Source: Chiua virens (taxonomy: Eukaryota; Basidiomycota; Agaricomycetes; Boletales; Boletaceae). Taken from it: a DNA stretch of 38,950 bases. The notes beneath the pieces are model-generated. The model was not told the DNA's origin, searched no databases, and saw only the letters and a program-made list of their open reading frames with translations. This document shows positions 29,832 to 38,950 of this stretch, in pieces. Location: positions 1-38,950 of the forward strand of contig JAHNUO010000090.1 of NCBI GenBank assembly GCA_019787685.1, read 5' to 3'. A program made the position numbers and the translations under genes. How positions within the stretch are numbered: position 1 is the first letter of the stretch; the number at the start of each line of letters is the position of its first letter.

Positions 29832-32800
29832 ATGGAGACTCTGGCTAAGGTCCCTAGAGCTAACCAGTCCACACAACGTACCGCACGACCTGGTGGACTA
29901 AAGCTTTCTTCTCCAGTCGCGTCGAATAAAGATCTGGAAGCGCGTGTATCATCGTACACCAGCTCCCCAATCCTCGTCCGTCTCAGACCTCGACCACCTC
30001 AGGAACCGTGTTGACGAGACCGGAGAGAAAACGGGGATCTCAGTCGACGTCGTAAGCAGGCTCAAGGAGGACGCCTCCCAGCGTGATGGTGCCATTCAGT
30101 CTCTTTGAGAAACGGTGGACCTGACTGCCTCCGTGCCTTAGAGGAAGTCCAAAACCTTCGTGCCAGTCTTCGCCAGATTCTCAAGACCATCGATCCTCAA
30201 AACTCAAGTCCGCGAGCTTCGCTCAGCGGAGACGTCGACCAAGTAAAGTGCATTCATCCACACCCATTCAAGAACCGCATACTGATGTGCCCCTCTTCAG
30301 TTCAAGCTTGAAACGCTCTCCCAACAACTTACTCTGGCACAGTCCTGAAACCGAGCGCGCAAGCAGCGAGTTGACTGCCAGGCTGACAAGTATGCCCAAC
30401 TACCGACGTACCAAGCATGCCAAATTCATCCAACTACAGTTAGTGCACAACTCTCTAACACAAAAACACGCTCTTTCTGAGGTTCTCTCAGAGCAGCGCA
30501 GTCTGCGCAGACCGCATCAATGCAACACCTGACTCAGGCACTCACCAAAGCACAGGACTTGCAGGGTCAGCTTGCAGAACAGGAGGCAGCGTTCACCACG
30601 AGGTCTCAGGCTTGAAGAGGCTGGTAACGATCATGGAAGAAAGGGAGAAACAAGCAAAGGATATCGTGGAAAGCGCCGAGCACGAGTGGGCGAGCATAGG
30701 TGATCGTGCCGAGCAGATGAGAACGACAGCTCGAGAAGAAGCCGAGAAGAGGTTGGAGCAGCTGGAGGCCATCATGGAGAGGATGCATTGTGGTGAACTC
30801 CCCGTCACTGGTCGTGGCAGCTCTGTTCCCGCTACTCCTGGTCGTCCCCTCTGGCTCTGCTTCCGATATGATGCTGGGTCTCAGCTTCATCGTGGCAACG
30901 GTTAGCAGAGTCCGAAAGGGTGGTAAGACCTTTGCGGAGATGTATGCAGAATTACGTGCGCCTCGAAGAAGAGTACATGAAGAAATGCGCCGAGTACGAT
31001 CGTATGGACAGGACGCTTTCCGACGTACTTGCTCAGATAGAAGAACGGGTGAGAGATTCTTGGTTGTGTGGCATGTTTTCTGCTTACACTGTTTCCAGGC
31101 TCCTGCTCTTGCACAACAACGTGAGGATTATGAACGTCTCAGGGAAGAATCCGGACAACTCGCTGGTCAACGTTTCAACTCTCTGCCGCTCTCGCCCGAA
31201 CGCGATGCCAGTGCTGCCTCTTTCAAGAAGCATCGCAGAAGCTCAAGAAATCATGCCAAGAGACCGACCTTCTCCAGTATCAACTCACCGATTTGGGCCG
31301 ACAGGTTCAAGCGCTTCTCCAGGAACTTGGATGACGCGGTGATCCTTTGATTCCCTCGGACGAGGAAGGAGACGAGATGGCATCATTACTTCCTGATAAT
31401 ATTGGTGCCGTCATCACCAACAACCTCGTTTTGTTCCGGTCGATCCCATCCCTCCAAGAGCAGAACCAGAAGTTGTTGAAGAAAAAAGATCGTTCGTGAG
31501 CTTGGAGCAAAGATGGAGGCCAAGGAGCGCGAATACCGTGAGGCTCTCGAAAAGGAGCAGAGCGAGGCCGTTTCGCGAGGCGCGCATGAAGCCATACAAG
31601 ATCTTGCGGCCCAACTTGAGAGGCAAAAGAAGAGCAGCGAAGTCACTATCCATGCGTATATGAAGGAACAGAGATACTTTAAAGGCGATGCTTGCTCGTG
31701 CTGAGCGTCATCGTTGCATACCACTGTCAACGGCGATGTCAACGGCGCCGCGCCCGCTCCGCCAGGTGCTTTTTGGTCGCCGAGCTGGAGGATGCTCAAG
31801 CACAGTTCGAGTCGCACAGAGTGGAAATCGGCTTGGATACCGAGAAGCTGCGAGAGGACTTGGTACAAGCCCAGAGACAACTTGGTCAAGCCAATGCAGC
31901 ACTTGCAAAGGCTACTGCCAAGGTTGAGTTCCTTGATGGCAAGTCGGAAACAGCATACGCATTGATCATCCGCTTACTCACTTTCCTCCAGAACGTCAAT
32001 GCATGACTCAGGAGCAGCTGGGTTTGCAAAGCAGAGACTTGGATAGCTTGGCGTTGCGCAATCAGCAGCTTTATGATCAACAAACGCGTCTCGACATTGA
32101 CTGCGAGCGTATCATGGATGAGTTGGCCGGCAGAAAGAGTTACCTGGAACAGCTTCGCAATGAGGTTGCAAACCTACGAGCAGAGAAGATCTGGGAGGTT
32201 AGTATCCATTAGGATGAGATTTTCGAGATTAAAAACAATCCCTGCCAGACTGTCTAAAATCGATTGATCGACGAGAATAAAAAGCTCGCCGTTGAGCGTT
32301 CATAACTTTCGGATCTTATGGCTAATGTCCAGAGAATGCATAACGATCTCGAGCGTTCAGGAGAGAATGATCGCCGACGACTCGAGACACAGGTGCAGAT
32401 GGAGAACCAGACGTAAGTCTGCCCACTGAAATTTTTCTACGCTCTAATATTGCTCATCCCATGTAGGCAAGATTTGAAGACGCAGCTGAGCCAGGAACGC
32501 GAAACCATTCATCATGTCACGCTGCAGAGAGGCATTGACATGAAGGATCTCCAACCACGCTTGGACAAGGCAGTATGTCACAACAAGTATTGGAAGCTCC
32601 TGACCATGCTCACCCATGATTGTAGGCTGAGTAATTATCTCAAGCGCGAGAGGCACTCCTTGGGGCCGAAACTAGCAAGACGCATCTTCAAGAGCGGGTG
32701 GATGATTTGGCACGTCAACTCCAAGGCAATGCAGAGAAACTTGCTGTTTACGAAAGGAGAACGGTTGGTACAGGCGCTACTGCTTCTGTCCCCGACCCAG

Positions 32801-34796
32801 ATCTATCCCGCGAGCAACAACTCGAGCAAGAAGTTGCCGACCTTTGGTATGTTTTGATACCAGTACACTGCTAGTTTGTCCTTATCATGCCTTAAGTGCG
32901 CAACTCAAGGTTGCCCAAAGGAATCTTGCCGCTGCTCGTAATCACATGCAACAGTTCCAAGAGATCAGTCAGGCCAACGAGGCTGCTCTTACTGCCCTCA
33001 ACACTACTCATGAATACAAGGCGGATGCCAAAGCCCGGCTTGCCAGACACGAGGTACACGTCCATGTATCCCTTCTGACAACCTGGTCATCTCAGTCTCC
33101 TTAGCTCGAATGCGAGTCACTCGAGGAGAAACTCCGCTCCGTTCAGCAAGAAGTCCAACAGTGGACAAACAAATTCAACGATCTCCAGAAGACCCTCGAA
33201 GATACGATTGTGGACATGAGCACCTTGGAGAGAAACTCTGAAGGCGACCAAGCTGTTCACGAACGCGAGATGCGTGCGTTGGAACAGCGTGCAGTGGTGC
33301 GCACCATTCTTTTTGATAGTATACTTTTGCTTAAATTATTTCACAGGCTGCGGAGGGCAGGTATTCGCGCGAAGTGGTTGCACACGCCGAATCCTTCAAG
33401 ACCATCGAGAATCTCAAACAGCAGCTTGACAATGCACAGGCTACTTCGCGCCAGAACCTGACACGGGCTGCTAATGCTCAGGCTAAGCTCGAGGCATTGG
33501 AAGGAAGTTGGAAACAGCAAAAGGATGCTCTGGACAAGGAGATTGTGGATCTCAACGGACGGTATGGGCTTGATCGTGCCACGCGTGTTATATTTCTACT
33601 CGGCGTCTTTGCAGTTGCAAGGATCTGGCGGCACAAAACACACTCCTGCACCAACATCTCGGTAGTGTCGGCTCTCAAGCGGCGCGTATCCGTCAGGTTG
33701 CAGATTCCGCTGCAGAAAGTACTAGCGATGGCGTAGATGCTGGCAGTGACGTGGACACGAAACTGTCTGTCTGCGTTCTGCGATGGCGTACCTGAGAAAA
33801 GAGAAGGAAATCGTGGATCTTCAACTCGAGCTGGATAAACAAGAAAAACATCCGTCTCAAAACTCAGCTTGATCACCTGAACCAGAGCTTGCAGGATGTC
33901 TGCAAGACGCTTTCAGAGGCAAGTGGAGCCAGGGCGTCCCTTATCTGCCTTATTGAAACTCGCGTTACAGGAACACGAGAAAGCCGTGCAAGCAGCCACA
34001 TCAGACACCCAGCACACTGAGATGTTGGAGCGGATCAATCAACTCAGCATGCTCCGTGAGAATAACGTGACCCTACGTGCTGACTGCGAGAACTATTCAA
34101 TGCGTTCACGCGAATTGGATGCCAAGCTTAGAACGCTCTCTGCTGAGCTCGAACCCGCTAAGGAACAAGCACGTATTGCGCATGCTGAGCTCCAAGCTCG
34201 GGATGTTCAAATTATCCTTCTCGAGAGCGAAAGCAAGCGTTGGCAGGAACGCAATGCGCAGTTGTTGGGCAAGGTAGCCCGTCCTTGCCAGTCGAGCGTT
34301 TCGTTCGTTAAACACGTCGATAGTACGATTGTATTGACCCCGCCGAGTTGCAAGCACTGAAAGAGGAGGTTGAAAACACAAAGGCTCAAAAGGCCGACTT
34401 CGAGAAACGTCTCGCCGAGGATAGAAAGCGCTCGGTGATGAGAAGGCTTCCAAGGTTGCTACCCCACCAGCTCAGCCATCCCTCATCGTGGGTCCCTATA
34501 TTCGTGTCTCCATTTGCTCCTTTAATGTGCCGACAGGATAGTTTGCGGCCTGAGCGGGACAAAGTGCTTGCTGAAAAAGAGAGCTGGAGTCAACCTGCCA
34601 CTGGTGACTCATCTGATGTCGCCAAGGCACAGTTAGAGGCAGAGAAGGTAGAGCTCACAAACAGCACCGCCCACAAGCACCGGACCAGCGCCCAGAGCGC
34701 CGTCGGACGACTCGTTGGTGAAACAGTTGAAACCTGCCAGGGGGTGCTGGTGGCACCGCGCCGGCCACTGCTGCGGGCAATAAGCCACCGCCATGA
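29832..34796 (+). CDS. TPR/Mlp1-type nuclear basket protein, frameshifted
   Basis: A long coiled-coil scaffold of the nuclear pore basket involved in mRNA export and quality control. Diagnostic pieces in family order: SRLKEDASQRDGAIQSL, LETLSQQLTLAQ, YVRLEEEYMKKCAEYDRMDR (about 30950), TLSDVLAQIEER, NIGAVITNNLVLFRSIPSLQ then EQNQKLLK (31400-31475), MEAKEREYREALEKEQSEA, ERQKKSSEVTIHAYMKE, LNTTHEYKADAKARL, LECESLEEKLRSVQQE and LNGR...LAAQNTLLHQHLGSV. Heptad-like sequence predominates between them. The C-terminus is Gly/Ala/Pro-rich and ends GNKPPP at 34796. Probable introns include about 30243-30298, 31049-31098, 32413-32466, 33053-33103 and 34487-34536. Frames change many times. The coding length I can piece together is nearer 1,450 than the roughly 1,800-1,900 residues of yeast Mlp1, so parts may be missing. 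Identity firm; start uncertain. Confidence 0.87.
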
Positions 34797-34954
34797 TTAA
34801 TGGGTGTATGAGGACGCTGTTCTTTTCTTATCGCTTGCATCTTGTATCATTATCCGCGCGTTTCGTTTCATTACTTACAATACCAGATTCGCGTCAATCT
34901 CGCATTTCATGTTCGTTCTTTGGCCGATTTGAAAATATTCACACCAATGGAGCA

Positions 34955-35852
34955 ATGAATGATATTTTAACCAAGCTGGATAAGAGGGGCATAAATCTGC
35001 GAGACGGGGTACAAAAGTTTCCCGATCCTCTCCGCCACTTGGGGCAATACCGGCGTCCGGAAGCATACGCCAACCGGGCGGTGCTCGCCATCGGTACATC
35101 TGCAGGATATCCACCGGACTACTCGCTCCACCACGCTGATAAAGCGAACAGATTAGTGGGTCTGACATACAAGGACTTGAATATTCGAGCTCAACAAGTT
35201 TTGGGGTGAGATTCACAACATGTCCATAAGTTCATGGGCTGACTTTCCACGACCTACAAGACTAACAATGGTGCGCTGAAATCCACTCTGCAGTAATACC
35301 GCGGGAAATCCAAGGAACTGGATCCCGAAAAACACGACTATGGTTGGGGAAATAAAGCTATTCTTGCCCGTACCTGATGGGTCACCTATTCAGTCTGGGC
35401 TCATCGAACTCAAAAATCGTACCGCCGCTTGTTTGCATCCGTTAGAAGATCACCTGATAATAGATGCCGCCCCAAGATTATATCGGGAATTGGCAGTGCC
35501 GTACTCGCCGCCGGCTTGCCACAATACTATGACAATGCACCGTTTCGTGAAGATCTTGCTGCGATGGTATCATCATTTCTCCCACGGATGGCTCGCACAT
35601 TCGAGACTTGTATCTCGATCAATTTTATCTCGAGGTTCGTGGTCAATGCAATTTGGCATTACCAATGGCCTGCTAATTGAGAGACGCAGTTGGTACAGCC
35701 ATCCAAATGTTCGCATCGATCGAGTACACGGCAAAGCTGCCCAACAAGCAGAAAATGCGGGATTGTATGAGGAGATGGTCGAAGAACGTGGCAGGTGCAG
35801 AAAGAAACTGTTGCGGTTGGAATATCCTCGGTTTGTAGGCAAGTCGTCAGCA
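34955..35852 (+). CDS. Unrecognised spliced gene, conserved-looking
   Basis: Exon 1 from MNDILTKLDKRGINLRDGVQ (34955) ends at 35205 in AQQVLG. An 88-nt intron (35206-35293, GTGAGA...TGCAG) joins in phase 2 to GNTAGNPRNWIPKNTTMVGE and KLFLPVPDGSPIQ. A frame change near 35415 then gives SYRRLFASVRR, GSAVLAAGLPQYYDNAPFR and SSFLPRMARTFETC. A second intron is likely at 35635-35689 (GTTCGT...CGCAG). After it two frames look coding: TAIQMFASIEYTAKLPNK ending at 35853, and AAQQAENAGLYEEMVEERG running further. I cannot decide between them or name a family. It lies head-to-tail with TPR, about 160 bp after its stop. Confidence 0.5.
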
Positions 35853-36543
35853 TTTCATTCCCGTTGCATTATTGGTGGAGCACCCCTGGTCGTGCTTTGG
35901 CGCACGTTCAATGCTCGATTGGCTGATTGGCTGGTCGAACGAGTCTGCTTTGGAGAAGCCATCCAATGCACCCGAACGGCGAATCCGAGCACGTGAGATG
36001 CGTGTGACCCATAACTTGCCGCGCACTCCGAGTCGCACAACTTGATGCAACCACCGCTCGGGGACCTCCGCTACTCAGTTTTTGGCCTGCCTCTATTGCA
36101 TTGGCTACGCCGTGTCAATATGCAGTCGCTGGGAACCAGCGAACACCAGCCGACACTGAGTTGCTGGAACCCTTGGCCTATCCGAGCGGTTGCGCTTACT
36201 CGCTGCCCACCTTTGCCCTGCGCTCAGTCGCCCTTGTGGTCGCTCTGCTTTCCCCATGCACCCCTTCGCTTGCAGCTGCAGCGGCACCGCAGTCGTCGCA
36301 GTACCCCCGACTCGCCGGAATCATTCGCTACTTGCCTTTACCTTGCATCTGCACTATCCCCCTCGTGGTCACTCCGCCTCTGCCCGTGCACCTGGATCCC
36401 GCCGCATTCGGGACGGTAGGACAATCGGAGTTTGATTAACCAACTTTTTCTGCTGCCTTCCTCCCCCCACCTCCGCGCTGGCGGCACGATTACCGCGGCC
36501 CAGGCTCACTAGTTGCGCCTGCTCTCTGGCCAGGCTCCTACTT
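35853..36543. other. Transition into GC-rich sequence, no gene assigned
   Basis: From about 36040 the GC content rises clearly and ORFs appear in all frames on both strands, as expected by chance in GC-rich DNA. No motif or splice pair stands out. Confidence 0.35.
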
Positions 36544-37170
36544 TTGCCCCGCCTTCTCTTTCCCGCTCCCTCTGACCCCCTTACCTATGCACCTTCGCAT
36601 TCCCAGCAGCAAACCGGGGGTGGCGACGACCAGGCGATCGCAGCAGTTCAACCATCCCAGCGGCGCCCTAGCCACTGGCCACCCACCTGCCCCTGCCCTG
36701 CCCTGCCCTGCCCTCGGCCGCTCCCAACCCTCAGCGATGGAGCAGGCTCAGCTCTAAGCCCCAGGCTGGGCTGCTCACCCCCAGCCTCTAAGTCAGCAAA
36801 GACGGCGGGCCAACTGCGCTCGCGCGAGGTGCTGGCACGCAGCCGTGCTATCTGGCTCAACAACGCCCACGCCCGCAGCACCGGCATCAACTTTCCTAGT
36901 TTGGCCCAGGGTATGCGCGTCTAGCCTGGCAGAGTCTTCGTATCTGACTGCCCGCCCCTGCAGCTTTCCCACACAAGCTGGTCGCAGCCATTCCACCACT
37001 TTTTGGGGCCTCTCGATGCTGGCTGGCGCGTTCGTTACGCACCAGGAAAAGATCCCTTGACCGGCACCAGGGCCCTAGATATCTTGCAGCAAGCAGTGCA
37101 GGAAACTTGTGAAGACGCCCAGCAATGGGGTGCAACAAGCCATCTTGACCTGGCGCAGCGTTTAGGCTAG
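36544..37170 (+). CDS. Possible spliced gene in the GC-rich tract
   Basis: The first exon is open from 36544 and ends SREVLARSRAIWLNNAHARS and FPSLAQG at 36910. An intron fits at 36911-36963 (GTATGC...CTGCAG). The second exon reads AFPHKLVAAIPPLFG in the spliced frame and then, after a one-base shift at the T/G run near 37001, LDAGWRVRYAPGKDPLTGTR, ALDILQQAVQETCEDAQQWG and stop at 37170. The second part looks like real protein. The first exon contains a CCCTG simple repeat (about 36688-36714) and is proline-rich. The family is not recognised. Confidence 0.33.
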
Positions 37171-37846
37171 CTTCAGCGGTGGCACGCTGAGTTTAGATGG
37201 CCAGGCTGGGCTTGGCAAGGGAGCGTCAGCGCCAACGCGCCAAAGGTGAGTATCCAGGGGCGCAGGTGGCTGCAGCGCAGCGATGAGAGTGAGGCAAGCT
37301 CCGCAGGGATGCGGCTGCGGCGGTGGACCACGGATGAGGCCGGGACAGCGGCTGAGGGTGCAGCACGCAAACAAAGGCAGGCCTGCGAATGAGGATGCGG
37401 CCATGGCGGTGTGCTGAGGACAAGGGCCCCGGAACGGCTGCAATGCACCAACGAGGATGCAACTGCGGTGTGATGACCATTGAGCAGCGGTGGGCGGCTG
37501 CGCTGGTGCGCTGAAGGCGGAGGTGCGGCAACGACCAGGACTGGGGTGTGCTGGTCTGGATGCGGCTGTGGCAGTGCGGCAGTCGCGGTAGAATAAAGCT
37601 AGGACCTAAGCCAGGCCTGGGGAGCTCTTAGTGTACTGCAGCCTAAAGTTCCTAGCATACTGGACAAGCAATTTGAAAGTGTGAACATGCTGCAGAAGTT
37701 CCAAATTTGCAGCAACAATTCAATCCGATAGCCTTTTCCTTTTCCCACAACCACGTCTTGCTGCCTAACTATCTCCACTCTGCAGCTCCTAGTGAGTCTT
37801 TTCAACCACTAGCAGTGCACCCAAGCCATTAAGTGGGCTAATAGCA
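37171..37846. other. GC-rich low-complexity DNA, then leader of the next gene
   Basis: Up to about 37590 the sequence is made of loosely repeated GCGGCTG-, GAGGATG- and GGTGCA-like words, with ORFs only as composition artefacts. After 37600 composition returns to normal. No gene seen; a possible promoter or leader precedes the ATG at 37847. Confidence 0.4.
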
Positions 37847-38950
37847 ATGCCTCATGATAAGAAGTTGTTTCAGAAAGTGGCTTATTGTGCTGCAACTGAT
37901 GCAGTCATCATCAGTTTGCTCTATAAGGCTGAAATACCATTCTTCCAGGATGCAATAACCACTGAATTAGCCAGTCTTTGGCATAGCCTTCATCCTGCCC
38001 CCCATCCCCCCATGCTCCTCCCAACTCCACTTGAACCCTGCCAGCACTGTTACAGCAACAAGGCCAATCTCTTTGCTGAGTTCATCCAGTGGACTGGCAA
38101 CCAGTGGATCAAGGATCCTGATAATCAAGCATTCCAGCTGCTATTTACTGCATGGCATGCCTTCAAAAAAGCAAAGGATCAGGCAAGGAGCCAGAAGCGG
38201 GCCCTTATTCGAAAGCTCCGGCTCAAATCTAGTGCAGAGCAGCGCAAGAACTTCATCAAACACCTCCCAGAGATTAAGCTTGTAGAACTTCCCAAGCCCT
38301 ATCCACCAAAAGGCTTCTGGTGGTATGAGAGTGGCAGGGCTCTCCAGAAATGGGAAATGATTTTGACACAAGGCAAGCAAGCTGATAAGCGCAAAAAGCG
38401 GTTTCCTCTTCTCAAAATTGATTCCAAGCAACTTCAACACACTGTTCCTTCTGGTAGCAGTGCCATCATCCGGGATGCAAAAACTGGAGAGCTTGTTTTG
38501 ATGGTTGTGAGGGATTTTTGTCAAGACTTGGGTGTTCTCAATTGGGCTGATGGAGTAGTCCGGGAAGTTATTGGACACAAGCGGAGTGTGCGCGTGCGTT
38601 CTCAATTATGGCTGGCTAGTATTCAATGCTAATCATCATGCAATCAGCTGGAGGATCCTGGAAAGCTGGCACTCATTGGTTACTCAGCAGGTGCACTCAG
38701 TGCACCCAAGTTTGATTGGGTCCGGAATCTTTTGTCGTCGAAGATGCCCACTGAAGCTATTGAGGAGTTGGACACCAAGTCCAGTGCAGTTTTTGCACTT
38801 TTTGGAATATATTGCAGAGTACTGTTCCTGACGATGTTCAGCAAGACTTCGAGGACTTTTTGCAGAGAACAAACATCGTTCAGATGGGTGGCAATCTACC
38901 AGTTCCACTATCTCTAGAAATGGTTCTTATTCCATTGTTGAGGAATTGGC
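37847..38950 (+). CDS. Basidiomycete multigene-family hypothetical protein, 5' part
   Basis: The first exon (37847-38593) is open for 249 codons: MPHDKKLFQKVAYCAATDAV, a C-X2-C pair in EPCQHCYSNKANL, a basic segment AKDQARSQKRALIRKLRLK, and PPKGFWWYESGRALQKWE. A 54-nt intron at 38594-38647 (GTGCGT, branch-like GCTAAT, CAG) splits RSVR from LEDPGKLALIGYSAG. Exon 2 continues FDWVRNLLSSKMPTEAIEEL, then needs one extra T at about 38801 to read ALFWNILQSTVPDDVQQDFE, and runs past the end of the window still open. I recall RDFC..., KRSVRLEDPGK and FDWVRNL as marks of a family expanded in agaricomycetes with no assigned function. The family name and role are not known to me. Confidence 0.7.

Noticed and set aside
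30593..30890. Minus-strand ORFs inside TPR
   Set aside because: Antisense shadows of the coiled-coil coding strand; the plus strand has the family motifs.
36105..37531. Many ORFs on both strands in the GC-rich tract, including 93-101 codons on the minus strand around 37162-37531
   Set aside because: Chance open frames caused by high GC and repeated words; no splice pairs or motifs support them.
1..38950. tRNA genes, rRNA or a CRISPR-like array
   Set aside because: No cloverleaf with a GGTTCGAATCC-like T loop was noticed, no rRNA signatures, and the only regular arrays are the two minisatellites described.

Overview
The window reads as nuclear DNA of an agaricomycete fungus (Basidiomycota), most likely of the Rhizoctonia/Ceratobasidium type. 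This is inferred from many introns of about 45-90 nt with GT...AG ends, from basidiomycete-type families (a Galpha subunit, a TPR/Mlp1 nuclear-basket protein, a Zn2Cys6 factor with the CLFCRERKIAC signature, an OrsD-type zinc-finger protein), and from abundant LTR elements. I saw no prokaryotic signals, rRNA, tRNA or CRISPR array.

Layout. 1-3.5 kb: a frameshifted N-terminal fragment of a Helitron-type protein, followed directly by an 18-unit minisatellite whose unit carries a 21-nt palindrome. 3.7-12.0 kb: a retroelement graveyard. It holds a solo LTR, two copies of a second LTR family (one carrying a nested solo LTR with its 5-bp target duplication), and a full-length 4.4-kb LTR element with only a gag-like ORF and a 4-bp target duplication. 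12.6-16.1 kb: a decayed transposon-associated hypothetical gene, a very short Zn2Cys6 gene and a charged low-complexity ORF. 17.9-22.9 kb: the most interesting locus. A spliced gene contains a tandem array of eight near-identical 69-nt mini-exons, each with its own intron, all phase 1. It runs with one apparent frameshift into an OrsD-type zinc-finger protein whose C-terminus has the residue pattern of a tyrosine recombinase. 24-28.5 kb: small spliced genes and a Galpha subunit. 29.8-34.8 kb: TPR/Mlp1. 35-38.95 kb: an unrecognised spliced gene, a GC-rich tract with a possible gene, and the 5' part of a multigene-family gene running off the window.

Sequence quality or decay. Nearly every long gene is interrupted by single-base shifts, mostly consistent with one missing base and often in a homopolymer, while splice sites and conserved residues remain. 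Either consensus errors or recent gene death would explain this. I therefore label few of the cellular genes as pseudogenes. Separately, all eight substitutions I count between the two LTRs of the full-length element are CpG transitions, pointing to methylation-driven decay of repeats.

There is no operon logic here. The cellular genes (Galpha, TPR, Zn2Cys6) are functionally unrelated neighbours. The mobile part is a nest of independent insertions, and the array/OrsD/recombinase locus is the one place where adjacent parts may form a single functional unit.
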